From an uncultured Bacteroides sp. (GTDB taxonomy: Bacteria > Bacteroidota > Bacteroidia > Bacteroidales > Bacteroidaceae), in NCBI GenBank assembly GCA_905198575.1, contig CAJKDC010000006.1:1-58532 (forward strand): DNA of 58,532 nt, read 5' to 3'. The position numbers were made by a program, and so were the translations under genes. Below the pieces are notes generated by a model, which saw only the letters and a program-made list of their open reading frames with translations, did not search any database and had not been told where the DNA came from. Positions 49,477-58,457 of this stretch are shown here, piece after piece. The stretch's first letter is position 1. The number at the start of each line of letters is the position of its first letter.

Positions 49477-50838
49477 TTATTTTCTAATCAACGATTCCCC
49501 CTTATAATAATCCACCAGACGGCATTTCAGCAGATACGTCAGGCGGCTTTGCAGCATCAGCGTTTCACTCTCCAGCAGCGTGGCCGCACTGGTCTTCACG
49601 TCGAGCGAGGTCATCAGTCCCTCCTCGAACTTGCGGCGCACGGTGTGATACGCCAGCCGGTCGGCTTCCACCTTGCGTGCCATCTGGACGCACTGCCTGG
49701 AGTAGCTTTCGCGGTCGAGCACCGCCCGTTCCACGAGCACACGCAACTCCTCGCGCTGCGCTTCGTACTGCACACAGGCGATGCGGTAGTTGTTACGCGC
49801 CTTACGGATGCCCGCCACCCCCGACAGTCTGCCGAAGAGCGGAATGCTGACATTCACCCCAAAGTAGCGCCCCAGATTGTTCGAAAACTGGCTGTTGAAG
49901 CCGGGATACCCGCCCTTGTGCAGCTCTTTATAAAAAGAAGTAGACAGCCCTGCCGAAAGCGAGACAGACGGCAGCACATCGGCCCACGCCATTTTCCGCT
50001 GCAGGGCAGTCACCCTGCGGTTGAAAGCCGCCTGCGCCAGCCCCGGATTCACCAGCACGGCCTGAGAGAACACCGCCCCGGCCGATTCGGCAGACGACAG
50101 CTTCCCGTCTTCCGCCACATCCGCATCCAGCAGCAGCGTATCCGGCTGCAGCGGACCGGACTGCGGATAATTCATCTTCTGCTTGAGCACCAGCAAGGCC
50201 GAGCGGTAGTCGTTGCGCCGGCACGTCAGATTATACACATCCTCTGCCTGCTGCGCCCTGACCTGCGCCACATCCGCCATCCCCTTGAGTCCCAGCTCCT
50301 CCTGCCGGCAAGTCTTGTACAGCAGACTGTCGCTGTCGGCCAGCTTCCTTTCGGCCAGGCGCACCGTGCCGTGGCAATACAGCACATCGATGTAAGCCTG
50401 CAAGGTTTCCAGCGCGATGTCGTCCTGCGACTGCTGCAAGGCCGCCTTTCCCATCAGCAGTGCCGCCCGCGAGCGGCGCACCTCGTTCACCAGACTTCCG
50501 CCGCGGAAGAGCGTAAGCGAGGCCTGAAGCGCATACGAGTTCTGAAACGTAGAGACATTGTTATACGTATTCGTTTCCGGATTGACCGAGCGTCCGAAGT
50601 TATAGTCGGCCCCCGTGCCGGCACTCACCCCGGGCAGGAAGCTGCCCACGGCCCTGAGCCGGTCCATCCGGTAATTGTCCACCTCCAGCCGGCGCTGCCG
50701 CACGGTGTGGTTATGCTGCACGGCGAACGCCATACAGCTGTCGGCACTCCAGAGCGCATCCTGTGCCGCCGCCGAGAACGTCACCGCACAGAACGCCGCA
50801 ATGCAGACTGCCGTTTTTCTGATTTTCCGTTTTTCCAT
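49477..50838 (-). CDS. TolC-family outer-membrane efflux protein
   Basis: A 453-residue outer-membrane channel with signal peptide KTAVCIAAFCAVTFSAAAQ and two OEP repeats. These show the usual helical heptads and strands: NHTVRQRRLEVDNYRMDRLRAV, GADYNFGRSVNP and SYALQASLTLFRGG, and in the second half GYPGFNSQFSNNLGRYFGV. I place the start at the Met giving MEKRKIRK (50838). The predicted sigma-54 promoter (50868-50883) puts the RNA start near 50857, right at the alternative in-frame ATG at 50856. It leads the efflux operon and is divergent from the NtrC-type regulator. Confidence 0.9.
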   Translation of the reverse strand: MEKRKIRKTAVCIAAFCAVTFSAAAQDALWSADSCMAFAVQHNHTVRQRRLEVDNYRMDRLRAVGSFLPGVSAGTGADYNFGRSVNPETNTYNNVSTFQNSYALQASLTLFRGGSLVNEVRRSRAALLMGKAALQQSQDDIALETLQAYIDVLYCHGTVRLAERKLADSDSLLYKTCRQEELGLKGMADVAQVRAQQAEDVYNLTCRRNDYRSALLVLKQKMNYPQSGPLQPDTLLLDADVAEDGKLSSAESAGAVFSQAVLVNPGLAQAAFNRRVTALQRKMAWADVLPSVSLSAGLSTSFYKELHKGGYPGFNSQFSNNLGRYFGVNVSIPLFGRLSGVAGIRKARNNYRIACVQYEAQREELRVLVERAVLDRESYSRQCVQMARKVEADRLAYHTVRRKFEEGLMTSLDVKTSAATLLESETLMLQSRLTYLLKCRLVDYYKGESLIRK

Positions 50839-50867
50839 TTCGCTTGTCATTTTCACGGTTTCCCTCT

Positions 50868-50883
50868 ATCAAACACCGTGCCA
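50868..50883 (-). promoter_or_regulatory. Candidate sigma-54 promoter (-24 TGGCACG, -12 TTGAT) for the efflux operon
   Basis: On the minus strand TGGCACG-GTGT-TTGAT matches the sigma-54 consensus TGGCACG-N4-TTGCW with correct spacing and one mismatch in the -12 GC (GA here). The gap has no TAnnTTTG box in this orientation. A divergent sigma-54 activator gene and upstream paired sites support it. Confidence 0.6.
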
Positions 50884-50938
50884 AAAGCACAACTACTTGT
50901 CCCTCAGCCGATTGTCGTAACACCCCACAGACGGCGAC

Positions 50939-50977
50939 TGTCCAATAATTAGACACCGGCTGTAAAAGATTTAGACA
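50939..50977. promoter_or_regulatory. Two tandem 17-bp imperfect palindromes, candidate activator-binding sites
   Basis: TGTCCAATAATTAGACA (50939-50955) and TGTAAAAGATTTAGACA (50961-50977) share the half-site TTAGACA and a TGT...ACA frame. Centres are 22 bp apart, about two helical turns, and lie about 90 and 112 bp upstream of the predicted sigma-54 RNA start. That is the typical place for NtrC-type upstream activator sites. Confidence 0.6.
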
Positions 50978-51036
50978 CCTTGCCGGATATGTGCTTTTAT
51001 GCGGGCAGCAGGACGATGGCAGTGCGGTTTTTTCCG

Positions 51037-51044
51037 TAACTTTG
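51037..51044 (+). promoter_or_regulatory. -7 promoter element TAACTTTG for the regulator-kinase operon
   Basis: An exact TAnnTTTG match 43 nt before the response regulator ATG. It provides sigma-54-independent expression of the two-component genes. Confidence 0.6.
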
Positions 51045-51087
51045 CTCCTGCCAAACAACCGGAATAACTTTTAACAAACAGACCATT

Positions 51088-52479
51088 ATGACAAAAGAAG
51101 GTACCCTGCTGGTAGTCGACGACAACCGCAACATACTCACCTCCCTGCGCTTCCTGCTGAAAGACGTGTTCGCGCGGGTCATCACCCTGGAAAGTCCCGC
51201 CCCCCTGCCCGCCCTGCTGCGCGGCGAAAGCATCGACGTGGTGCTGCTGGACATGAACTTCTCTGCCGGCATCAACAGCGGCAACGAGGGGCTGTTCTGG
51301 CTGCGCGAGATCCGCCGCCTCGCGCCGCAGGTACAGGTGGTACTCTTCACCGCCTATGCCGACATTGACCTGGCCGTGACGGGCATCAAGGAAGGCGCGG
51401 CCGACTTCATCGTGAAGCCGTGGGACAACGCCCGCCTGGTGCGCACGCTGCTCGATGCCTATGCCCGCCGGGGGGACACCGCAAAAGCCGGAAAGACCGA
51501 TGCCCCTGCCCCGCAACCCGACAGCGGCAGCGACGGCGCACCGGCGATGTACTGGGGAACCTCGCAGGCCATGCGCCCCGTACGGACACTGGTAGAGAAA
51601 GTGAGCGCCACCGATGCCGGCATACTCATCACCGGCGAGAACGGCACGGGCAAGGACCTGCTGGCGCGCGAGATACACCGCCTGTCGCGGCGCAGCGGCG
51701 GTCCGCTGGTAAGCGTCGACCTGGGCGCCATCCCCGAGAGCCTTTTCGAGAGCGAGCTCTTCGGCCACGTGAAAGGCGCCTTCACCGATGCCCGTGCCGA
51801 CCGCGCCGGACGCTTCGAGGCAGCCCACGGCGGCACCCTCTTTCTGGACGAGATAGCCAACGTGCCCTACCACCTGCAGGCCAAGCTCCTCACCGCCCTG
51901 CAGCAGAAGTGCATCGTCAGGATAGGCAGCAACCGCCCCGTGGCCACCGATATCCGCCTGATATGCGCCACCAACCGCAACCCCGACGAGCTGGTGCGCC
52001 AGGGACTGTTCCGCGAGGACCTGCTCTACCGCATCAACACCATCCACATCCACCTGCCCGCCCTGCGCCAGCGCAAGGAAGACATCCTGCCCCTGGCCCG
52101 CCGCTTCCTGCAGCAGTACAACGCCCGTTACGGCCGCCACGTAGACAGCATCAGTCCCGAAGCCGCCCGCCTGCTGACGGAGCTTCCGTGGCAAGGCAAC
52201 ATCCGCGAGCTGCAGCACACACTGGAGAAGGCCGTCATCCTGACCGACGGACACGAACTGCAGCCCGACGTGCTCCTGCCCGCCGGCACACCTCCGCCGC
52301 CCGCCCCTGATGCGTCCGCACCCGCCGACGAATCCGGCATGCAGACACTGGAAGAAATGGAATGCCGCCTGATACGCGAAGCCATCGGCCGCTGCGGCGG
52401 AAACCTCTCGCAAGCCGCCGCCCAGCTGGGCATCACGCGACAGACCCTCTACAATAAAATGAAACGCTACGGAATCTGA
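51088..52479 (+). CDS. Sigma-54-dependent response regulator (NtrC family)
   Basis: A 463-residue activator. The receiver domain (5-125) has acidic pocket VDDN, phospho-acceptor Asp55 in LLDMNF, the Thr of LFTAY and Lys of VKPWD. The AAA+ domain has Walker A GENGTGKD (183-190), the sigma-54 contact loop GAFTDA (230-235; the usual form is GAFTGA), and Walker B LFLDEIAN. The C-terminal Fis-type HTH is GGNLSQAAAQLGITRQTLYN. It should be phosphorylated by the kinase encoded 7 nt downstream and activate the divergent efflux operon. The Asp in GAFTDA is a known natural variation but may alter activity. Confidence 0.95.
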   Translation: MTKEGTLLVVDDNRNILTSLRFLLKDVFARVITLESPAPLPALLRGESIDVVLLDMNFSAGINSGNEGLFWLREIRRLAPQVQVVLFTAYADIDLAVTGIKEGAADFIVKPWDNARLVRTLLDAYARRGDTAKAGKTDAPAPQPDSGSDGAPAMYWGTSQAMRPVRTLVEKVSATDAGILITGENGTGKDLLAREIHRLSRRSGGPLVSVDLGAIPESLFESELFGHVKGAFTDARADRAGRFEAAHGGTLFLDEIANVPYHLQAKLLTALQQKCIVRIGSNRPVATDIRLICATNRNPDELVRQGLFREDLLYRINTIHIHLPALRQRKEDILPLARRFLQQYNARYGRHVDSISPEAARLLTELPWQGNIRELQHTLEKAVILTDGHELQPDVLLPAGTPPPPAPDASAPADESGMQTLEEMECRLIREAIGRCGGNLSQAAAQLGITRQTLYNKMKRYGI

Positions 52480-52486
52480 AACGAAT

Positions 52487-53791
52487 ATGAATACCGACGG
52501 AATCTACTCTTCACTGCTGCGCACCGCCGTGCTGATGGCCGCCACCGCAGCCCTGACACTGGGCACGGCGCACGGCAGCCGCCCCCTGATACTGGCAGGC
52601 CTTGTCCTGCTTGCCGCCACCGCATACGCCTACCTCCGCCTGCACCGCCTGATGCACCGGCGCAGCCGCCTGATGCTGGAAGCCATCCGCAACCGCGACT
52701 ACTCCTTCCGCCTGCCCGCAGGAGGCGCCACGGGCAGCGAACGCATCCTGCAGGACACGCTCAACGAGTTCGGCCGCCTGATGGCCGCCCAGAAGCTGCT
52801 GATGGAGCAGCGCGAACAGTTCTACGCCCACATCCTGCACACCATCCCCATGGGCATCGTGGTGCTCGACGCGCAGCAGCACATCGTGCAGAGCAATCCC
52901 GCCGCCGCCCGCCTGCTGGGCCTGCCCGCACTGGGCACCCTGCAGCAGCTGGCGCGCTACGATGCCGGCCTGCCCCACCGTCTGGGCGCCCTGTCCCCGG
53001 GAGGCTGCTGCCCCGTGCGCTACTCCACCGGTCGCAAGGAAGTGTGCCTGCTGGCGCATGCCAGCAGCATCGGGCAGGGCGGACAGACGCTGCGCATCCT
53101 CACGCTGAACGACATCCGCAGCCAGATGGACACGCAGGAAGTAGACTCGTGGACGAAGCTCACCCGCGTGCTGACCCACGAAATCATGAACGCCATGGCC
53201 CCCATCACCTCGCTGAGCGAAACCTTGCTGCAGCAGCCCGGCGTAGCGGGCAGCGAGCTTGCCGACGGCATCCGCGCCATACACGACACTGCCGACGGGC
53301 TGCTGAATTTCACCCGCGAGTACCGCCGCTTCTCGCAGCTGCCCCTACCCCGCCCCGAGCCCTTCTACCTGCACGAGCTGCTGCACCAGATAGAACAGCT
53401 CCGGCTGTGCCCGCCCCACATCCGCCTGACGCGCCTGATAGAGCCCGGCGAGCTGATGCTCTACGCCGATACGGGCCTGATACGGCAGGTACTGGTCAAC
53501 CTGATACGCAACGCCGTGCAGGCCATCGGCACGGCACCGGGACGCATCCACGTGCGCGCCTACAGCACGGCGGACGAGCACGTGTACATCCACGTGTCGA
53601 ACAACGGCCCCGCCATCCCCGACGATGTGGCGCGGCAGGTCTTCGTGCCCTTCTTCAGCACCCGCGCGCAGGGCAGCGGCATCGGGCTGTCGCTCTCCCG
53701 GCAGATCATGCAGCTCTCCGGCGGAACCATCAGCCTGCTCAAGCCGGGAACCAACGGATGGAACACCACCTTCGTGCTGGAGTTCGAATAA
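52487..53791 (+). CDS. Sensor histidine kinase (NtrB/AtoS-like)
   Basis: A 434-residue inner-membrane kinase. Two N-terminal transmembrane helices (about 11-29 and 33-50) are separated by only a few residues, so there is almost no periplasmic sensor. A HAMP-like linker and a PAS domain (ILHTIPMGIVVLDAQQHIVQ, SNPAAARLLG) follow. Then come the phospho-acceptor His231 in VLTHEIMNAMAPI, the N box VLVNLIRNAVQAIG and the G box GSGIGLSLSRQIM. The signal is likely sensed in the membrane or cytosol, as in envelope-stress kinases. It is the partner of the adjacent sigma-54 regulator. Confidence 0.93.
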   Translation: MNTDGIYSSLLRTAVLMAATAALTLGTAHGSRPLILAGLVLLAATAYAYLRLHRLMHRRSRLMLEAIRNRDYSFRLPAGGATGSERILQDTLNEFGRLMAAQKLLMEQREQFYAHILHTIPMGIVVLDAQQHIVQSNPAAARLLGLPALGTLQQLARYDAGLPHRLGALSPGGCCPVRYSTGRKEVCLLAHASSIGQGGQTLRILTLNDIRSQMDTQEVDSWTKLTRVLTHEIMNAMAPITSLSETLLQQPGVAGSELADGIRAIHDTADGLLNFTREYRRFSQLPLPRPEPFYLHELLHQIEQLRLCPPHIRLTRLIEPGELMLYADTGLIRQVLVNLIRNAVQAIGTAPGRIHVRAYSTADEHVYIHVSNNGPAIPDDVARQVFVPFFSTRAQGSGIGLSLSRQIMQLSGGTISLLKPGTNGWNTTFVLEFE

Positions 53792-53795
53792 AAAG

Positions 53796-53848
53796 AACCC
53801 CACCGGCAGAATCGGACGATACACAAATCTGATTCTTCCAGTGGGGTT
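53796..53848. terminator. Interrupted hairpin after the histidine kinase gene
   Basis: AACCCCAC (53796-53803) pairs with GTGGGGTT (53841-53848), and inside it AGAATC pairs with GATTCT across a small internal loop. It lies between convergent genes. The remaining 126 nt to the glycosidase stop show no gene that I can support. Confidence 0.6.
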
Positions 53849-53974
53849 AGTACCCAATATCCGTACGTCACGGATATATCTCAAATAAGACCAGCCTTCC
53901 TCTTTTACATGATAAACCTGCGGCACGGAAAAGCCCAATCTTCATCATTGCAATGAAAAAGCCGGAATACACAG

Positions 53975-56629
53975 TTATTTGACCCGCACCACCTCCTGCA
54001 GCCGGATATCCTTGCACGAGCGGCCTATCATCAGGCGGAAGTCGCCCGGCTCCACCACACGCTGCATGGACTGGTCGAGCATGGAAAGGTCGTCCTCGTC
54101 CACACGGAACGTCACCGTCTTGCTCTCACCCGGATTCAGATGGATGGCGGTATAATGAATAAGACGGGTAATGGGCTGTGTAACCGACGAAATCTTGTCG
54201 CGCAGATAGAGCTGCGGAACTTCGTATCCGGCATATTTCCCTGCATTACGAACAGTAAACGATACCTGGAACGTGTGGACATCTGCCGGTTGCACCTGCA
54301 AGTTGCCGTATTCGAATTCGGTATAGCTCAGACCGTAGCCGAAGGGGAAAAGCGGTTCGCCCGTCAGGTTCAGATAATCATCACTGCGGCCCGTAGGCTT
54401 GTGGCTGTAGTTCAGCGGGAGCTGCGCCTCGTCCACCGGCCAGGTGATGGGCAGCTTGCCCGACGGGTTGGCATCGCCCATCAGGATATCGGCCAACGCA
54501 TTTCCGCCCTCCTCGCCCGGATACCAGGCATCCAGAACAGCCGAAACCTTATCCAGCCATGCCGACATCACCACGGCACTGCCGCCCACCAGCACCACCA
54601 CCACCGGCTTGCCCGTAGCCGCCACACGCTGTATCAGCTCCTCCTGACGGCCCGGCAGCGTGAGATAACCGCGGTCGCGGAACTCGCCTTCCTCGATACC
54701 TGCCACCACAACAGCCACATCGGCCGATGCAGCCGCCTGTACAGCCCGCTCGATAGAAGTATCCTCGCTCACCGCACCCACATTCCATACCAGACGGATG
54801 CGTGCGTTGCGCGTATTCTCGTAGAAACGCACCTTCACAGCATACTCCTTGCCTTCCTCCAGCCGGAGCGGTACAGTCTCCGTACGGAAAGACGCCTTTT
54901 CGGGGCGGTCTATCACTTTCTTGCCGTCTATCCAAAGCTGGTAGCCGTCGTTTCCTTCCAGACCGATGCGATAATCACCCGTAACAGGCGATTTCAGCCG
55001 TCCGTTCCATTCCACCGAGAACCAGTCCACAGCCAGACACGAATCGGGTGCAAAGAGCGTCCACGAGAACTGCACAGCCCTGTCCGTACGCCTCAGTGCC
55101 GGAGCGCCCTCCCAGCGGATATTATTGAAATAAGCAGCCGCAAGTCCCGGCCTGCCGTCTTCCTGCGTCAGACAATCGGCGGGAACGGTGAGCCACTGCG
55201 GATTGACGCGCTTGCAGCCTTCCTCGTAAACCACCTCTGCCCGTCCGCTCAGTTTGTCTTTTAACCCCTGCAGCATGCTTACTTTATTCACGCCCGGACC
55301 GCTGTAGCCTCCCAGCCGTGCCTCGGCAGCATCCTGCCCTATCAGGGCAATCCGTTTCAAATTCTTCGATAAAGGCAACAGCCCGTTCTCATTCTTCAGC
55401 AGCACCATCGAACGGCAGGCAGCTTCACGTGTCAGCGCACGGTGTTCGGCACAGGCATTCCGGCGGTCGGCCTCCCGCTCGTTCGTATAAGGATGATCAA
55501 ACAGGCCCAGCCGGAATTTCGCCTTCAAGACCTGACGCACGGCACGGTTCAGCGCTTCCTCCGTAATCAGTCCGCTGCGGCAAGCCTCCAGAAAGGGTTT
55601 GTGCTCCTCGTAAGTAGTCTGAAAAATCACATCCAGCCCGTTGTTCACCGCCGCAGCACCCGCTTCCGCCCGGTTGCCTACGGTGTGATGCAGCTTATGG
55701 ATGATGCCCACCGCATCGGCATCGGCAATGGTAAAGCCGTCGAAACCCCACTCGCGGCGCAGTTTTTCGATATTGAGCCACGAATGGGCCGTGCAGGGAG
55801 TGCCGTCCAGCATGTTGTAGGCCGTCATCACCGACTGCGCCCCCCCTTGCCGGAAACAGGCCTTGAAAGGAACCAGATGTGTTTCCTCGAGGAAGCGTCC
55901 GGTATAATGGATAGGATTACTGTCGCGGCCGCCATCGCCGCTGTTGGCCACAAAATGCTTGGGGGTGGTAATAACCCCCATGCGCTCGAAGTTTTTCACA
56001 AAGCTGACCCCCATGTCGGCCGAAAGGCAGGGATCTTCGCCATAGGTTTCTTCCACCCGGCCCCAACGCACATCCGTAGCCAGATTTACCACCGGCGAAA
56101 GAATCTGACGGATGCCGCGGCTGGCGGTTTCGCGGGCAATGGCAGCAGACACACGGCTCACCAGCGTGGTATCGAATGTAGCCGCCAAGGCGATGGATTG
56201 GGGGAAAGCTGTAGCTCCGCCACGCACCAGTCCGTGCAAAGCCTCATCAAAAATAATAACAGGAATACCCAAACGTGTTTCCTCTACAAAATAGCGCTGA
56301 ATGCGATTGACTTTCTTCACTGTCTCGGCCGCTGTCAGTTTCGGGTTATACTGCAGCATCTGACGCATCTGCGGGTCGGACGAACCCACGGTGGAAACCT
56401 GGAAACCAAAGATTCCATCTTTAAAACGTTCTTTGCCAGCATCCAAGTCACCCGGCATCATATAAATCTGCCAGAATTTTTCTTCCACGGTCATTCGCTT
56501 CAATAAGTCTTCAACACGCTCCTCGACCGGAAGATTCGGATTTTTATAAGGCAAAACTTCTTTAGGGGTGGCCTGCAAAGTGGTATACCCCAACAATACT
56601 CCAAGTACAAAAGTAATGGTCTTTTTCAT
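53975..56629 (-). CDS. Glycoside hydrolase family 3 protein with PA14 insert (beta-glucosidase/xylosidase-like)
   Basis: An 884-residue exported hydrolase. The signal peptide is KKTITFVLGVLLGYTTLQA. The GH3 TIM-barrel (about 30-370) has PVIIFDEALHGLVRGG, TPKHFVANSGDGG and the nucleophile region WGFDGFTIADADAVG. A PA14 domain (about 495-640, GDYRIGLEGNDGYQLWIDGK) is inserted in the C-terminal GH3 domain, and a fibronectin-III-like end (YLRDKISSVTQPITRLIHY) follows. Such enzymes remove terminal beta-linked glucose, xylose or arabinose in the periplasm or at the surface. It has no SusCD partner next to it. The 5' end (right side, beyond about 56.3 kb) is less GC-rich than the rest. Confidence 0.92.
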   Translation of the reverse strand: MKKTITFVLGVLLGYTTLQATPKEVLPYKNPNLPVEERVEDLLKRMTVEEKFWQIYMMPGDLDAGKERFKDGIFGFQVSTVGSSDPQMRQMLQYNPKLTAAETVKKVNRIQRYFVEETRLGIPVIIFDEALHGLVRGGATAFPQSIALAATFDTTLVSRVSAAIARETASRGIRQILSPVVNLATDVRWGRVEETYGEDPCLSADMGVSFVKNFERMGVITTPKHFVANSGDGGRDSNPIHYTGRFLEETHLVPFKACFRQGGAQSVMTAYNMLDGTPCTAHSWLNIEKLRREWGFDGFTIADADAVGIIHKLHHTVGNRAEAGAAAVNNGLDVIFQTTYEEHKPFLEACRSGLITEEALNRAVRQVLKAKFRLGLFDHPYTNEREADRRNACAEHRALTREAACRSMVLLKNENGLLPLSKNLKRIALIGQDAAEARLGGYSGPGVNKVSMLQGLKDKLSGRAEVVYEEGCKRVNPQWLTVPADCLTQEDGRPGLAAAYFNNIRWEGAPALRRTDRAVQFSWTLFAPDSCLAVDWFSVEWNGRLKSPVTGDYRIGLEGNDGYQLWIDGKKVIDRPEKASFRTETVPLRLEEGKEYAVKVRFYENTRNARIRLVWNVGAVSEDTSIERAVQAAASADVAVVVAGIEEGEFRDRGYLTLPGRQEELIQRVAATGKPVVVVLVGGSAVVMSAWLDKVSAVLDAWYPGEEGGNALADILMGDANPSGKLPITWPVDEAQLPLNYSHKPTGRSDDYLNLTGEPLFPFGYGLSYTEFEYGNLQVQPADVHTFQVSFTVRNAGKYAGYEVPQLYLRDKISSVTQPITRLIHYTAIHLNPGESKTVTFRVDEDDLSMLDQSMQRVVEPGDFRLMIGRSCKDIRLQEVVRVK

Positions 56630-56665
56630 AGTCTATAAAGTATAATAAAGTAATAGATGTTTTTA

Positions 56666-56673
56666 CAAAGATA
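56666..56673 (-). promoter_or_regulatory. -7 promoter element TATCTTTG for the GH3 glycosidase
   Basis: An exact minus-strand TAnnTTTG match 36 nt before the start codon. Confidence 0.6.
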
Positions 56674-56689
56674 TAAAAAAGGCTTTTCA

Positions 56690-56728
56690 GTATAAAAAAA
56701 ACGGGCTGCTCAATCTATGAGCAACCCG
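56690..56728 (-). terminator. Rho-independent terminator of cysS
   Basis: On the minus strand CGGGTTGCTCA pairs with TGAGCAGCCCG (one mismatch) over a 5-nt loop. A T-run follows, corresponding to the A-run at 56694-56701. Confidence 0.8.
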
Positions 56729-56757
56729 CTTTCTCTATATAAAACAGCTCGTAGAGC

Positions 56758-58236
56758 TTATTTATTTAATTTCCAAGTAAATCCATCCTTCGTGTCTTTC
56801 ACCTCGAAGCCCAGTGCTGCGAGATTGTCACGAATCTTGTCACTGGTAGCCCAGTCCTTGTTTGCCTTGGCCTGCATACGCTGTTCCAGCAACATATCCA
56901 CTACTTTTCCGTAAGCTTCCTCACGGGCAGCATTGTTTTCGGCATCTGCTTTCAGACCCAAAATGTCGAATACAAACAAGTGGAACACACGTTTCAGTTC
57001 GTCCAAATCATCGGCACTGATAGTAGCTTTCTTATCCAGAACAGTATTGATCATGCGGATGGCATCGAACAGATGAGAGATTACAATCGGCGTATTCAGG
57101 TCATCGTTCATGGCATCGTAGCACTTCTCGGCCAGTCCGGTTACATCAATTCCGGTAGTCGCTTTTCCCGGAGTGATACGTTCCAGGTTCTTCACACCTT
57201 CCATCAGACGTTCCAGACCTTTTTCGGCAGCCTGCAAAGCTTCATTGCTGAAGTCTACTGTGCTGCGATAATGCGCTTGAAGAATAAAGAAACGGATGGT
57301 CATGGCTGTATAAGCCTGGGTCAGCAACTTGTTGGAACCGGTAAAGAATTCATCCAGCGTAATAAAGTTGCCCAATGATTTACCCATCTTTTGTCCGTTG
57401 ATGGTAATCATGTTGTTATGCATCCAGTAACGCACCATGTCATGTCCCTGTGAAGCTACGCTCTGCGCAATCTCGCACTCGTGATGCGGGAAGACAAGGT
57501 CCATACCCCCACCGTGAATATCGAAGTTCTCGCCCAGATACTTGCGTCCCATAGCTGTACACTCGCAGTGCCATCCCGGGAAACCGTTGCTCCATGGCGA
57601 AGGCCAGCGCATGATGTGTTCCGGCTGCGCACATTTCCACAAGGCAAAGTCGGCCGGATTATGCTTTTCATCCTGTCCGTCCAACTCGCGGGTAGTGTTC
57701 AGCACATCATCCAGATTGCGGCCCGACAGCTTGCCGTAGTGGTGGTCTTTGTTATACTTGGCTACATCAAAGTATACAGAACCTTTGCTTTCGTATGCAT
57801 AACCGTTTTTCAGGATTTCCTCTACCAGCTGAATCTGCTCGATGATATGTCCCGAAGCATGCGGCTCGATACTGGGCGGTAATACATTCAGGGCATCCAT
57901 CGCCTTGTGATAACGGTTCAGGTAGAACTGAACCACTTCCATCGGCTCGAGCTGCTCCAAACGCGCTTTCTTGGCGATCTTGTCCTCGCCGTCGTCGGCA
58001 TCATGCTCCAGATGGCCCACATCGGTGATGTTACGCACATAGCGCACCTTATAACCCAAATGGGTAAGGTAACGGTAAAGAATATCGAACGTAATGGCCG
58101 GACGTGCATGACCCAAATGAGCATCACCGTAAACGGTAGGACCGCACACATACATGCCTACATGTGGCGCATGGAGCGGTTTGAACAGCTCCTTGCTGCG
58201 CGTAAGTGTATTGTAAATCGTTAATCTATTTTCCAT
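56758..58236 (-). CDS. cysS: Cysteinyl-tRNA synthetase
   Basis: A class I synthetase charging tRNA-Cys, 492 residues. Zinc ligand Cys is in VGMYVCGPTVYGDAHLGHARP, which also has the HIGH-type motif HLGH. Further zinc ligands are in GWHCECTAMG and HHECE. The KMSKS-type loop is GQKMGKSLGNF with Gly in place of the first Ser. The DALR region and C-terminal tail (DTKDGFTWKLNK) are present. It is monocistronic, with its own TAACTTTG promoter and terminator. Confidence 0.98.
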   Translation of the reverse strand: MENRLTIYNTLTRSKELFKPLHAPHVGMYVCGPTVYGDAHLGHARPAITFDILYRYLTHLGYKVRYVRNITDVGHLEHDADDGEDKIAKKARLEQLEPMEVVQFYLNRYHKAMDALNVLPPSIEPHASGHIIEQIQLVEEILKNGYAYESKGSVYFDVAKYNKDHHYGKLSGRNLDDVLNTTRELDGQDEKHNPADFALWKCAQPEHIMRWPSPWSNGFPGWHCECTAMGRKYLGENFDIHGGGMDLVFPHHECEIAQSVASQGHDMVRYWMHNNMITINGQKMGKSLGNFITLDEFFTGSNKLLTQAYTAMTIRFFILQAHYRSTVDFSNEALQAAEKGLERLMEGVKNLERITPGKATTGIDVTGLAEKCYDAMNDDLNTPIVISHLFDAIRMINTVLDKKATISADDLDELKRVFHLFVFDILGLKADAENNAAREEAYGKVVDMLLEQRMQAKANKDWATSDKIRDNLAALGFEVKDTKDGFTWKLNK

Positions 58237-58259
58237 AATTCCACTAAAGAGTTAGATTG

Positions 58260-58267
58260 CAAAGTTA
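58260..58267 (-). promoter_or_regulatory. -7 promoter element TAACTTTG for cysS
   Basis: An exact minus-strand TAnnTTTG match 23 nt before the cysS start. Confidence 0.6.
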
Positions 58268-58457
58268 TAAATAATATTATGAAAACAGCCTAATAGACAG
58301 ACAAAATCATTCTTTTTACATCAAGAGTTCTCCTGAATTTGTGTACAAAACAAGTTTCTTTTTTAGCAATCTAACCAATGTCACGTGAATAATGTGAAAG
58401 AGATATTTACAAAACTATTAATCTATGTTATAAAGCATGATTTTCGAGGATAATCTA

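Noticed and set aside
48634..50952. A 772-codon open frame on the plus strand
   Set aside because: Antisense to HlyD and TolC genes, low-complexity His/Leu/Gln composition, no recognisable domain, and it crosses the efflux promoter region.
50971..52413. A 480-codon minus-strand open frame
   Set aside because: Antisense to the NtrC-type regulator, whose receiver, AAA+ and HTH motifs are intact. It also covers the regulator promoter and one operator site.
53849..53974. Small minus-strand coding fragment before the GH3 glycosidase terminus
   Set aside because: A short frame reading QVYHVKEEGWSYLRYIRDVR is visible, but it has no recognised homology, crosses the terminator and has no start context.
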